A stretch of DNA of 64,000 bases from Bradyrhizobium genomosp. I (2014) (GTDB lineage Bacteria; Pseudomonadota; Alphaproteobacteria; Rhizobiales; Xanthobacteraceae): assembly GCF_000261685.1 (NCBI RefSeq), contig NZ_AJQE01000044.1, positions 1 through 64,000 on the forward strand, written 5' to 3'. Below the pieces are notes generated by a model. That model ran no database searches. It had not been told where the DNA came from and saw only the letters and a program-made list of their open reading frames with translations. Position 1 is the first letter of the stretch. Each line of letters begins with the position of its first letter. A program made the translations under genes and the position numbers. Shown here one piece after another: positions 24,007 to 32,898 of this stretch.

Positions 24007-25131
24007 TTAGTTCTTCCGCTCGGAAGACCAGGGAAAGTTCAGATACTGATCTCGAGTATCAAAGCAGATGTTCCCGTACATCTTGAGGTAGCTGTCCCGG
24101 CGCTTCGGGTCGTTGTAGACGGCGGCCGGGTCCGCGATGTCTGACTGGTACTGTGCGAGATTTTGCAAGGTCAGAGCCTTTGGCAAGATGTCCATGGCCT
24201 GTGGGATGCTCTTGCCATCGAGCCAATCGGCGGCGTGTTGCCCCATCGCGTAACCGAAGATGGGGCTGGCTAGGCTAACGCTGGCCTTGTAAGGACCACC
24301 GCGTTTGATTTCCGCAACCGCTGCAGGCTCGCCATCAATTCCTCCGAAGAATTGATCGTCCCGGACTCTACCTGCTTCCCGCATCGCAGCTAAAGCCCCC
24401 AAGACAACCGTATCTGCGCCAAGCACGACATCTACGTCGGAATTGGCGAGGAGAATCGTCCGCATCATGGAAGCGCCGCCCGCTTCATCGACGGTAAGCG
24501 GCGAAATGTCGGCAACGATGGTGACGCCCGGCAGTGAGCGCACCGTATCTCGCATCGCAGTGAATCGTGGAGCGAGGAACTGCAAGCTGTCGTGAGTGAG
24601 CAACACTACCTTGGCGCGGCCGTTCAGCCTGGCCTTAATATAGCTCGCGGCTTCGTCGGCCAGGACCTTTCCGGTCAGGTATTGCGGGGCGTTGAGGATC
24701 GTCGTCGCAGGTGGAGGCACGACCGTCCCGACATAAGCCCCGGTCCAGATCACCTGCTGGAGCGCGGGCGCGAGTGTGAGCGGGTTGACCGGCGATGCGA
24801 CCAGCGCCCCGACCTTGGCCTCGCGCAATGCGGCAATCTGCTGATTCATCCGCCGGGCATCGTTGCCGGCCTGGGCCAGCTGATAATCCATCCCTCGATC
24901 CCTGGCGGCCTGTTCGAGGCCTTGCGCGACCCCTTGCATGAACTTCCGCTCGTTGTCCTGCGCAAACGCAAGCACCCGGGTGAGGTCTGCAGGCTTTGTG
25001 CAGCGCGGCGCATTCGGGTCGTAGGCCGGCAAGATGACGGGTTTGGTGATGCCGGGCGCGCCCTGCTGTGCCTGGACGGCATGAAGCACAGACAACATCG
25101 CGCCGAGCAACAGAATGAGGAGGCACCGCAT
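24007..25131 (-). CDS. periplasmic sugar-binding-type protein (Peripla_BP_4)
   Basis: 374 residues. Signal peptide (MRCLLILLLGAMLSVLHAVQA), then a type I periplasmic binding fold as in ribose-type ABC systems: FAQDNERKFMQGVAQGLEQAA, LREAKVGALVASPVNP, SDVDVVLGADTVVLGALAA, FFGGIDGEPAAVAEIKRG. It starts two bases after the stop of the CHASE3 kinase, so the two are translated together. No permease or ATPase gene is near. I infer that it presents a small ligand to the kinase, not to a transporter; the ligand is unknown. Confidence 0.85.
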   Translation of the reverse strand: MRCLLILLLGAMLSVLHAVQAQQGAPGITKPVILPAYDPNAPRCTKPADLTRVLAFAQDNERKFMQGVAQGLEQAARDRGMDYQLAQAGNDARRMNQQIAALREAKVGALVASPVNPLTLAPALQQVIWTGAYVGTVVPPPATTILNAPQYLTGKVLADEAASYIKARLNGRAKVVLLTHDSLQFLAPRFTAMRDTVRSLPGVTIVADISPLTVDEAGGASMMRTILLANSDVDVVLGADTVVLGALAAMREAGRVRDDQFFGGIDGEPAAVAEIKRGGPYKASVSLASPIFGYAMGQHAADWLDGKSIPQAMDILPKALTLQNLAQYQSDIADPAAVYNDPKRRDSYLKMYGNICFDTRDQYLNFPWSSERKN

Positions 25132-25133
25132 CG

Positions 25134-26474
25134 TCAGCTTTCCGTCCCCGCGGCGAAGGCCAGCCGCGCCACAGTCCCTCTGCCGCTCGCGATGTATTCG
25201 ACGTCAGCGCCAAGGGAGCGCGCCATCGCGTTGACGATCCGCGATCCGAGCCCGGTGCCTTTGGCCGGACCCTCGGCTCGCCCGACCCCGTCATCCTCTA
25301 CCGACAATTCAGCCTTGCCGTCGGTCAGCTTGCGCAGGCGTACGCGCACCTCGCCCGGCTCTTCCGGATAAGCGTACTTGAACGCATTGGTCACCCATTC
25401 AGTGACAATGACGCCAACATTGATTGTCCAATCAGTTTTGAGCACAAGCGGCTCCAGATCATACTTCAAAGAGGCGACGTGGCCCTGGCCGCGCATGGAC
25501 GTCTCGACATTTTCCAGGACACTCGACAAGTACTCCTGAAGGTCTACAAAACGCGCATCCGTGCCAGTGTAGAGCCGTCTGTGAACCGACGCCACGGCAA
25601 GGATCCGTGTCTCGGTCTCCTTCAGTGCCTCCTTCGAAGCGCGATCCGTAATCAGGTTGGATTGCAGGCGAACAAGGGAGGCGACCAAGGAAAGGCTGTT
25701 GGAGACCCGATGGTTTACCTCTGCCACCAACAGCTCAGCGCGGTCGCGGGCCTCCGCAAGTTGCGCAGTTCGCTGCGTCACACGATCCTCAAGGTTCAGG
25801 TTAAGAGCGTTCAACTCGTTCCTTGCTCTCGACACCTCCCAGGCATAACGAAAAACCATGGTCGTGGTCGCCCCAACGACCAGAATGATGATTAGTCCGC
25901 CGATCGTCGTTACAAGACGGAGCATTAGGGCATTCCGTCGCTGCTCCAGCTGTAGCGCTTCCTGGGTATCATCGGATTGGCGAATAATACTCGAGAGGAA
26001 TAGGTTTGCTTCATCCATCAATGCCTTGCCGCGATTGCTGCGGAAGCCTTCCTTGGCCTGTTCGTCGTCCAGTACTGCCTTTTGTGCGACACTCTTGTCC
26101 ATTTCGGCAAGCTTCTCCGAAATGACTCGGGACAGGCGATCGAGCATCGCAGTGTTCTGCTGGGAGCGAGGCAGTGACTCCTTTAGGACTTCGAAGTGTG
26201 CCAAGGCTTGCGCTTTGGCTGCGTCGAAGGGCGCCAAGTATATTTCGTTGCCGTCCACCAGATAGCCGCGTTGACTTGACTCCGCGATCTGCAATGCATT
26301 TCGCACCTCCACTGCGGAAACTCGCAGGGCCCGCGAGCGACTGCTATGCTCGAAAAAGGTGTTGGCCTTTTCGCCTAGCCAGACGGTTGAACCGATAATC
26401 CCCAGAAGAGTCAGGAATCCGATCGCAAGCAGGACAATGCTTGAATTGATCACAAATCGGCTAGAGATCGGCAT
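25134..26474 (-). CDS. CHASE3 / HisKA_2 membrane sensor kinase
   Basis: 446 residues. First membrane helix (SSIVLLAIGFLTLLGIIG), extracytoplasmic CHASE3 domain (~35-185: VSAVEVRNALQIAESSQRGYLV, FEVLKESLPRSQQ), second helix (TTIGGLIIILVVGATTTMVF), coiled coil, and a HisKA_2 kinase with the H box AEVNHRVSNSLSLVASLVRL, N box VIVTEWVTNAFKYAYP and glycine-rich DDGVGR/GTGLGSRIVNAMA. This kinase class often feeds PhyR-type stress signalling or single-domain regulators. Operon with the binding protein just downstream. Confidence 0.9.
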   Translation of the reverse strand: MPISSRFVINSSIVLLAIGFLTLLGIIGSTVWLGEKANTFFEHSSRSRALRVSAVEVRNALQIAESSQRGYLVDGNEIYLAPFDAAKAQALAHFEVLKESLPRSQQNTAMLDRLSRVISEKLAEMDKSVAQKAVLDDEQAKEGFRSNRGKALMDEANLFLSSIIRQSDDTQEALQLEQRRNALMLRLVTTIGGLIIILVVGATTTMVFRYAWEVSRARNELNALNLNLEDRVTQRTAQLAEARDRAELLVAEVNHRVSNSLSLVASLVRLQSNLITDRASKEALKETETRILAVASVHRRLYTGTDARFVDLQEYLSSVLENVETSMRGQGHVASLKYDLEPLVLKTDWTINVGVIVTEWVTNAFKYAYPEEPGEVRVRLRKLTDGKAELSVEDDGVGRAEGPAKGTGLGSRIVNAMARSLGADVEYIASGRGTVARLAFAAGTES

Positions 26475-26648
26475 AGGGCTCGGAGTTCGGAGGAAAGCTT
26501 GACTCTACACGAGTTTTTCGTTCTGACCTGTGTTATTCAGCACTCACAGATCATCAGACTTCGATAATTAAATACCTATTTGCCATCAGGGGCTTAGTCG
26601 GCAGGATGTCGCGGCCGCGCTTGGCAAGCTCTGCGATTACGTTCATTT

Positions 26649-26688
26649 CGAATGAGAGGGTCGTCTTCGACGATCAGCAGCGATCGAC
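26649..26688 (-). pseudogene. sliver of a response-regulator N-terminus
   Basis: Minus-strand translation SLLIVEDDPLIRNE, the beginning of a receiver domain, with no downstream fold: the next codons are unrelated. Probably a relic of the same family as 52706-53071 and the remnants at 29993 and 47530. The rest of 26475-26727 shows no gene. Confidence 0.45.
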
Positions 26689-26727
26689 AAGCCCTAAATC
26701 CACTAGCGCCTCGGTGGACCACTCGGC

Positions 26728-28890
26728 TCATGCGTGTATGCGACGAGCGTCCAGCATCGATCTCAGTCGCGACGACAGCTCTGGCGGCGAGATAGGCTTT
26801 TGAATTAGAACGACTCCCGGTTCGAGGCGGCCTTGATGGACAATGGCGTCTCTCGCGTATCCTGTCATGAACAGGACCCGCAGCGCAGGTCGATCGGCAA
26901 GTGCGCGTTCAGCCAACTGCCGACCGTTCATGCCTGGCATCACAACGTCCGTCAGAAGCAGATCTATTTTTTGAGCGCGGTCGCCGATGAACTCCAGAGC
27001 CTTTTCAGCATGCTCCGCCACCAGGACCGAGTAGCCCATGTCTCCAAGCAGCTCGGAAAGATGGTCGCGGACACCGCGATCATCTTCGGCGATAAGGATC
27101 GTCTCGCCGCGGCCCCTCAGAACTTCGCGGCCAGGATCCTCCAACAGAACTGGTTTTGTGGCTTTGGAGCGCGGCAGATACAGCTGGACCGTCGTACCCT
27201 TTCCGACCGTGCTGTCGATGACGACGTGCCCCGCAGACTGCCTGATGAACCCGTAAACTTGGCTGAGACCGAGACCGCTCCCTGCTCCGGGAGCCTTTGT
27301 TGTGAAGAACGGTTCGAAGACGCGGTCGAGCACCTCGGGCTTCATACCCATTCCTTCATCGCCAACCGAGATGACGACGTACTCGCCGGGAGCGAGGTTT
27401 TCCACGTTAGCACAGAAGTCAGAGTCGAGAGTAGCGTTGTTTGCCTCGATGGTGAGCCGACCTCCCTTCGGCATCGCATCGCGAGCGTTAATGGCAAGAT
27501 TGATGATCGCAGCCTCCAACTCAACCGGATCGATGTCTGTTATCCAGAGATCGGGAGCCCGAAACGTGTCAATCTGGATTTTCTCGCCCAAGGATCTGAT
27601 TAACAGACTGGCGACCTGAGTTATGACCTGGCTTACGTCAATGGGCTTCGGGTCGAGCGGCTGTCGTCGCGAGAAGGCGAGGAGACGGCGAACGAGCTGC
27701 GCGGCCCTTTCGGCGCCGGTGAGCGCGTTGCGCACCTGTTGTTGCGTTTTTTCGTCGTGTGGCGTGCGGCGGAGGACCGCTTCAAGGTTGCCCATGACGA
27801 TCGAGAGTAGATTGTTGAAGTCATGTGCGATTCCCCCCGTGAGGTGACCGATCGCCTCCAGCTTTTGCGATTGGCGAACGACGGCCTCCGCGCTTTCGCG
27901 CCTGCGAACCTCCGCATAGAACTGTTTGGTCCGCTGTAACGCGAGGTATTCAAGCCACAGGATCAGGCCGAGCGTTGGCGCGCCGAAGGCAAGTTGAAGA
28001 AGAAGCCACTGGCTCCATTCGCGCCAGATCGACATCTCTTCCAGGCTGGAGGTGACGTATATCGGCAGATGCGCAAGGTGCCGCACCTCAAAGCGCCTCT
28101 TCAGTCCGTCCACGGCCGAAAGGGTGGTGTACTTCGCTGTCCGTCCTTGCGCTGCCGTGGCCCGGCGGAAACCCGTGTTCTCCGACAAGACGATCCCGGG
28201 AGCGGTCGGCACTGGATAACGCGCGAGAACAACTCCGTCCTCCCGAATGATGGCATGGCTGGCGGGCGCGTCGCCGCTAAGAGCAGCGAAAAACTTCTCG
28301 AAAGCGGTTGGCGGTACGACGACTGCGCTGACGCCGGCGACGGTTCCCGTCTCGTCATGCCATTTCTTGCTGACCGAGAAGAACGACGGTCCGCCGATCT
28401 TTGGAATCAGAATCTTGCCGATGAACGTTCCGGTCTTGGGATCCTGTTGCGCTACGAAGTAGTCGCGGTCAGAGTTGTTTAAATCGGGTGCCGGAAACAC
28501 CGACGATGTGACCAATGGTCTACCAGACCGGTCAAACAGCCAGATAGCCCGCAGATCCGGCGCCTTACCGATCATTTCCTCCAGCCGTTCATGCAGGGGC
28601 CGCTGATCGGCCTTTAGGCTTTCGCTACTCTGTCGACGGGTGATTCCTTCGACGCTCGCGAAAAGAATTTCGATCTCTTCAAAGACCTTGTTCGTGTGCT
28701 CTACAGCAATATCAAGCGAGCGACTGATCCGCTCGTTGGCGGAAGTCGACACAAACCTATAATGCTCCAGGCTCGCGACGCTAAGGACGAAGAGCGCGCC
28801 CAAAATGGTAGCTGCCATAACCATAGTGAAGGTCGCTGCAGCCGACCTAGGAGCCTCGGTTTCTTGTTTGGCACTCACCGGGCGCAACAA
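26728..28890 (-). CDS. membrane hybrid sensor kinase with periplasmic Cache-like domain and receiver
   Basis: 720 residues. Membrane helix at ~20-42 (MVMAATILGALFVLSVASL), a periplasmic sensing region (~45-300: LRAIWLFDRSGRPLVTS, DRDYFVAQQDPKTGTFIG, of the double-Cache kind), second helix (WLLLQLAFGAPTLGLILW), HisKA with [18 protein letters not shown], HATPase with NLAINARDAMPKGG and GSGLGLSQVYGF, and a C-terminal receiver (DLLLTDVVMPGMNG). The kinase core is the same type as in 44948, 54800 and 63022. The first codon is TTG; a GTG at 28878 is possible. Confidence 0.92.
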   Translation of the reverse strand: MLRPVSAKQETEAPRSAAATFTMVMAATILGALFVLSVASLEHYRFVSTSANERISRSLDIAVEHTNKVFEEIEILFASVEGITRRQSSESLKADQRPLHERLEEMIGKAPDLRAIWLFDRSGRPLVTSSVFPAPDLNNSDRDYFVAQQDPKTGTFIGKILIPKIGGPSFFSVSKKWHDETGTVAGVSAVVVPPTAFEKFFAALSGDAPASHAIIREDGVVLARYPVPTAPGIVLSENTGFRRATAAQGRTAKYTTLSAVDGLKRRFEVRHLAHLPIYVTSSLEEMSIWREWSQWLLLQLAFGAPTLGLILWLEYLALQRTKQFYAEVRRRESAEAVVRQSQKLEAIGHLTGGIAHDFNNLLSIVMGNLEAVLRRTPHDEKTQQQVRNALTGAERAAQLVRRLLAFSRRQPLDPKPIDVSQVITQVASLLIRSLGEKIQIDTFRAPDLWITDIDPVELEAAIINLAINARDAMPKGGRLTIEANNATLDSDFCANVENLAPGEYVVISVGDEGMGMKPEVLDRVFEPFFTTKAPGAGSGLGLSQVYGFIRQSAGHVVIDSTVGKGTTVQLYLPRSKATKPVLLEDPGREVLRGRGETILIAEDDRGVRDHLSELLGDMGYSVLVAEHAEKALEFIGDRAQKIDLLLTDVVMPGMNGRQLAERALADRPALRVLFMTGYARDAIVHQGRLEPGVVLIQKPISPPELSSRLRSMLDARRIHA

Positions 28891-29092
28891 GCCAGGGGCG
28901 AGCGGAAATTTCCCGCTTTCCGGATCGTTGAAAATTGAGCGCCCATAGGTCTTCCCCGGTAGCGAAACTTAATTCTCGGGAACTCTGTTGGTTCCATTGT
29001 TGCGGACTGAACCCCCTTACGAGCAGCGACTAGAGGGCCTCAACTCCAGCGAGCACAAAGATACTTGCGAGAGCGAGGGAGGCACCGCTCTT

Positions 29093-29386
29093 GCATTCTT
29101 GATCGGCTTCCCCGCCGCGGCGCCTGACAACGCGTTCGGCCCGTCCACGGTTAGAGACTTGGCCCGCACGATTGCGAGCAAGCCGTTCGAGCCGCCGGAC
29201 GAGAAACTGCCGGGCGGGCTGAAGCACCTGGACTACGATCAGTACCGTTCGATCCGATTCTTGCCTGAGCGTGCGCTCTGGCGCGGCAAGAATCTTCCGT
29301 TCGAGGCGCAGTTCTTCCATCGCGGCTTCTTCTACAAGAACAGAGTGTCCATTTTCGAGGTCGCGGACGGAAAGGCCTCCGAGCTC
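29093..29386 (+). pseudogene. opgG remnant (N-terminal third)
   Basis: About 98 residues nearly identical to the intact gene at 41402-42907: FGPSTVRDLARTIASKPFEPP, EKLPGGLKHLDYDQYRSIRF, KNLPFEAQFFHRGFFYKNRV, IFEVADGKASEL. Homology ends abruptly at about 29386; the signal peptide is also lost. It lies on the opposite strand to the intact copy. The rest of the protein is absent, so it is a dead duplicate. Confidence 0.85.
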
Positions 29387-29520
29387 CGGCGGAATGCACG
29401 ATCGGCAGTCCTACCTTGGCAGACGCTCAGAGCGACTTCTTCAACTTCTTCGTCCATGCGACGCCGAATGCTCTCGATCAATCGTGCACGATGTTCGGCA
29501 TCGTCGGACAGAATGAGCAT
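29387..29520 (-). pseudogene. truncated small helical protein
   Basis: ATG at 29520 with CGGAG seven bases upstream; encodes LILSDDAEHRARLIESIRRRM, DEEVEEVALSVCQGRTADRAF and then runs into the antisense of the opgG remnant, so its end is lost. No family recognised. Confidence 0.35.
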
Positions 29521-29992
29521 CGTATGCTCCGACTACTGGGTTGCTCGAATCAGAGTTCCAATCCTCAGGCTTGGCAGCGCGGGACGCCGCGTAAGTCCCT
29601 TCACGATGCAGCATTTTCTTCCAACGAAGTACACTTGAAACAGAGAAATGCTTTGTTAGGCGGCCCCGGGCTGGTTCATAATCCACGTAGATTTTTTTCA
29701 CCGGGACCATTTTGAAAATCCGAGGCCGTGGCAACCTCTGCCGCGGCCTCATTCCTTCATCGGTCTGAAAGAAATCCCGTCAACCTGGGAGTGGCGGGAG
29801 CCGGGTGGCATTGTAAACCGCTGGCAACTGGGTATAGCAAAGCTTAGCTTCATTGTTGGATTCGCCAAGCCAGAACATTTTTGCAGGACGGCGCCGCAGG
29901 ATAGCGAAGCCAGAGACGTGGTCTGCTGACACCACGCTTTCCGCCAGCGGAGACTAACCAGAGAGAGGGGAAGCGATCCCGAAGAGCCACCA

Positions 29993-30357
29993 GTGAGCGT
30001 TGTTCTCGTCGAGGACGATCCTCTGATACAGGAATTCGTCGCAGATGCCCTGCGCGAGGCCGGCTATCATGTGATCCATGCGACCACGGGAGAGGAAGCG
30101 CTCGCCTGGTAAGAATGCCGCGTCGCGGATGTGCTGATCCCCGACGTGAGGCTACCCGGACAGATCGATGGATGGCAGATCGCGGAACGCTATCGGGAGC
30201 AGTGTCCAATTTGCCGGTCATCTACGCGACTGGCTTCTCACCCGTCCCGCCACGTCCCGTCTCCGGCAGCCGCATTGTTCAGAAAACCTTTTGTCCGGAA
30301 GAGATCGTTCGATTAGTGGAGGAGCTCGGTCAGGCCAAGGCGACGTCCTCGGCTTAG
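29993..30357 (+). pseudogene. decayed single-domain response regulator
   Basis: Reads as SVVLVEDDPLIQEFVADALRE, YHVIHATTGEEALAW, then an in-frame TAA at 30110-30112, then ECRVADVLIPDVRLPG and GWQIAERYREQC, a frame change near 30210, and YATGFSPVPPRPVSGSRIVQK to the TAG at 30355. Line by line it matches the intact regulator at 52706-53071 on the other strand. One stop and one single-base shift inactivate it. Confidence 0.88.
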
Positions 30358-30482
30358 CCGTGCATGTCGCTTTCACCGTTTCTTGCAGGCGATGCGCGCA
30401 GATCAAATTTCCCTGCGCAGGAACGAAGGCGTAAGTGCCAAGTTTTCTCGATGCCCCTACCCCAGGGGCGAACCCCGTACTG

Positions 30483-30526
30483 GCCCCAGCTCACGCCCCC
30501 CTAGCCCCCAGAGCTGGGGCCTTTAT
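30483..30526 (+). terminator. hairpin with short T tract
   Basis: Ten-base perfect stem GCCCCAGCTC (30483-30492) and GAGCTGGGGC (30511-30520) with an 18-base loop, followed by CTTTAT. The right arm plus tail resembles 23912-23929. Confidence 0.5.
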
Positions 30527-30567
30527 CTCTGGATCTGGGAGCACTGAGGAAAATCGCTCGCGGAGCG

Positions 30568-30738
30568 CTACTCGACGGCCGCGGCAGCAGGGGAGTCCTG
30601 GCTGCCCAGCAACTTCAGCGCCGTCTCGATCTTGGCCAGCAACGCCTGGATTTCGGCGCGCTCGTTCGGGCCCGGATCGTCGTCGAGACGCGCGAGCAGC
30701 TGCTCCTTCTGATTCAGGAGCTTCGCAACAGCAGACAA
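30568..30738 (-). CDS. 56-residue coiled-coil protein
   Basis: TTG start at 30738 with GGAG six bases upstream. Encodes SAVAKLLNQKEQLLARLDDD, PNERAEIQALLAKIETALKLLG and an Ala-rich end: a short amphipathic coiled coil. It is the third gene in line after the DUF1236 protein and the Gly/Tyr-rich protein, and may share their transcript. Function unknown. Confidence 0.5.
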   Translation of the reverse strand: MSAVAKLLNQKEQLLARLDDDPGPNERAEIQALLAKIETALKLLGSQDSPAAAAVE

Positions 30739-30771
30739 TCTCTCTTCTCCGCGAAAGCGATCGTGACGTCG

Positions 30772-30797
30772 AAGGGGCCGCCCGGAGAGCGGCCCTT
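30772..30797 (-). terminator. GC-rich hairpin between two genes
   Basis: Stem AAGGGGCCGC (30772-30781) with GCGGCCCTT (30789-30797; one bulged G) just after the stop of 30805-31122 on the minus strand. No T run, so it may be a messenger-processing or attenuating structure rather than a terminator. Confidence 0.35.
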
Positions 30798-30804
30798 CCG
30801 GGAG

Positions 30805-31122
30805 TTACCAGCTTCGGGTGCCGAAACTGAAACCGATGCTCGGCCCGCCGCCGTAGTAGCCGTAGCCGCGGTCGTAGTAGCCGGGTCCGCCGTAGTAGCC
30901 GTAGCTTCGGTGGACGACGTAGCCGTCGTCGCCGTCGTAGTAGCGCTGGACGTAGCGCGGGCCACGGGTCCGGTAGCAGCGGCCGTACTCGTCACAGACG
31001 AGGCGGACCTGCTCGAAACCGCCAAGCTCCGCCGATGCGATGGCCGCAGGCGCGAGCGGTGCGGCATTCGCGGACGCCGCCATCAGGGTCGCCGTAAGCG
31101 CTCCTAGCACGATGGTCTTCAT
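30805..31122 (-). CDS. secreted Gly/Tyr-rich protein
   Basis: 105 residues. Signal peptide MKTIVLGALTATLMAASANA, a short conserved part with VRLVCDEYGRCYRTRG (two Cys), then repeats of YYGGPGYYDRGYGYYGGGPS. This type of envelope protein is common in Bradyrhizobium; function unknown. 24 bases downstream of the DUF1236 gene, likely in its operon under the EcfG-type promoter at 32286. Confidence 0.7.
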   Translation of the reverse strand: MKTIVLGALTATLMAASANAAPLAPAAIASAELGGFEQVRLVCDEYGRCYRTRGPRYVQRYYDGDDGYVVHRSYGYYGGPGYYDRGYGYYGGGPSIGFSFGTRSW

Positions 31123-31146
31123 GGTTCTTCTCCTTCAGCTGCTAGA

Positions 31147-32256
31147 TCAATCGATCTCCTCGATGACGCGACGTTCACGAGGTTCGACGATGTAGGTGCG
31201 GCTGTCGCGGTTAATGTACCGGTACTCGCGAAGCGTCGGAGCATCCCGATAGACCTCCTCCGGGAAGGCCTCGATCTCCAAGCCCTCCGGCACGCGCTCC
31301 CCGGTTCGGATCTCGGTCCGGACGCTGCTGCCGGTTGTCACCTGCTTCTCGCGTTCGACCGGGCGCGCCTTGGCGTGCTTGCGGATCACCTCACGGTCGC
31401 GATCGCTGAAGCTGACCTTGCGCTGCTCCGTGCGCGCCGGGGCCGAGGCCGTTGAGCGACCGGAGTACGGCAGGACGGTCACGATCTTGTAGGTCGAGGG
31501 CTCGACGATCACGATTTCGTCCTTCACCAGGACGAAGTCGTAGCCGCGGTATTGCGGCACGATCTCGACGACCTCGGCCGGCAGCGGCTGCAGGCGGACG
31601 TCCCGCGGGACGACGGTGCCCACAGATAGCGAGAAGTTCACGTTGGTCAACGGCTGCACGTTGAGGTGCGAGACCGATGCGCTGATACGGGTCCGCTGCT
31701 GATCGTTGATGTTCACGGACGCGTTCACGTTGGTGTTCGACGAACGATCGGCCGTGTTCTGTTGGTTGGTCGGCTGCTGGGCCGTATTGGTCGAACCGCT
31801 ACCCGTCGGCGACTGCGCCTGGTTAGTTCCTGAGGCGGGCGGGTTGGAGCTCTGCGTCTGGCTGTTGGTGCTCGACGGCGAATTGGTCTGAGCCTGGTTG
31901 GACGGCGTCGTGGACTGGTTCGACGGCTGATTGGACTGGGCCTGGTTGGTCGAATTGCTGGAGGCGGGTGCCTGCGTGGTGTTGGTGCCGGTCCCGGAAT
32001 TGGAAGGCTGGCTACCGGCGGTCTGGCCCGTCGACGATGGAGACTGCGTCTGAGCCGAGTTGGCCGAGGGATTGGTCTGAGCCGAGCCCGACGAAGTCGA
32101 GGGTGTCGAAGTCGAAGAGGACGGCGTCGACGTGGAGTCCTTCTGTTGCTGCGTCGCGGACGGAGTGGAGCTCGACGTGCTCGGAGAAGACTGCGCGAAC
32201 GCCGACGTGGCGATGGCGATCGCAGCGGTCGTAGCCAAGAATAAACGCTTGTTCAT
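31147..32256 (-). CDS. DUF1236 protein with long Ser/Thr/Asn/Gln-rich linker
   Basis: 369 residues. Signal peptide (MNKRLFLATTAAIAIATSAFA), then ~150 residues almost only of S, T, N, Q, P, G and A with recurring NQAQ and TNS units, then two conserved blocks: RTRISASVSHLNVQPLTNVNF to IVPQYRGYDFVLVKDEIVIV, and a DUF1236 domain (VPEGLEIEAFPEEVYRDAP, YINRDSRTYIVEPRERRVI). The linker could span periplasm or peptidoglycan. The EcfG-type promoter ends 30 bases upstream. Confidence 0.85.
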   Translation of the reverse strand: MNKRLFLATTAAIAIATSAFAQSSPSTSSSTPSATQQQKDSTSTPSSSTSTPSTSSGSAQTNPSANSAQTQSPSSTGQTAGSQPSNSGTGTNTTQAPASSNSTNQAQSNQPSNQSTTPSNQAQTNSPSSTNSQTQSSNPPASGTNQAQSPTGSGSTNTAQQPTNQQNTADRSSNTNVNASVNINDQQRTRISASVSHLNVQPLTNVNFSLSVGTVVPRDVRLQPLPAEVVEIVPQYRGYDFVLVKDEIVIVEPSTYKIVTVLPYSGRSTASAPARTEQRKVSFSDRDREVIRKHAKARPVEREKQVTTGSSVRTEIRTGERVPEGLEIEAFPEEVYRDAPTLREYRYINRDSRTYIVEPRERRVIEEID

Positions 32257-32285
32257 CTGAAACCTCCCAAATGTGGACGCCGATC

Positions 32286-32310
32286 AACCCTCGTGGATGC
32301 CTTCGGTTCC
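32286..32310 (-). promoter_or_regulatory. EcfG-type promoter of the DUF1236 operon
   Basis: Minus strand GGAAC (32306-32310), 16 bases, GGTT (32286-32289). Confidence 0.72.
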
Positions 32311-32548
32311 GAATCGGGAAAACCCGGCAATTCGGAACGATCGCGGCTTGCGATTTCCCTGAGGACCGGACATGCTGCTTCGCGGCACCGCACGCGTTAA
32401 TCAAGATGGCGTCGCCGGCGATACGCGCCCGATCGTGATCGAAAGCGGCGGCTCCTACACGATTCCCCTGACATCGTGGTCCGTGTATCTACTTTCGCGT
32501 CATGTTCGAACTGCTACGACTCACCAACACAAAGCGCTGGGGCGGCCG

Positions 32549-32800
32549 ATGAAACGACTAAAGAACTCCCTGGCGGAGGCCGGCAATCCGACCTGTCCGA
32601 ATTGCCGTGTAGACATGAGATGGTTTCGGCCCGAACTCGTTCGGGACACTCCCTCGACGATGATCGCGCACCTCTTCGTCTGTCCCAATTGCAAGCGCGC
32701 CCAACGACAGGACACGGAGTTCGCGCCGGTGGTGGTGCCGCCAGACAAGCTGGCCAGTTCGCGATTTCAGGTAGTCGTTAGGGGTAAGCAGGCTATCTAA
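32549..32800 (+). CDS. small zinc-ribbon protein
   Basis: 83 residues with two CxxC pairs, PTCPNCRVDMRWFRPEL and HLFVCPNCKRAQRQD, forming a zinc ribbon, then a C-terminal strand region (FAPVVVPPDKLASSRFQVVV). The ATG at 32549 is chosen because the conserved part starts there; the frame is open from 32372. Role unknown; such ribbons bind nucleic acid or protein. Confidence 0.6.
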   Translation: MKRLKNSLAEAGNPTCPNCRVDMRWFRPELVRDTPSTMIAHLFVCPNCKRAQRQDTEFAPVVVPPDKLASSRFQVVVRGKQAI

Positions 32801-32839
32801 ACGCCCCCGTTCGGAAGCGCGCTGCGTTCGGGAATAAGT

Positions 32840-32864
32840 GGAACTTCGGTCGAACCCCCTTGTT
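32840..32864 (+). promoter_or_regulatory. EcfG-type promoter of the secreted-protein gene
   Basis: GGAAC (32840-32844), 16 bases, TGTT (32861-32864); the first base of the -10 box is not C or G. The box ends 34 bases before the ATG at 32899. Confidence 0.6.
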
Positions 32865-32898
32865 AGCAGTGACTTGCAAACTGCTTGAGGAGGACATC

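Noticed and set aside
29441-29710. Minus-strand frame starting MVPVKKIYVDYEPARG
   Set aside because: The beginning is protein-like but the rest overlaps another frame with a better ribosome site at 29520; not enough to call a gene.
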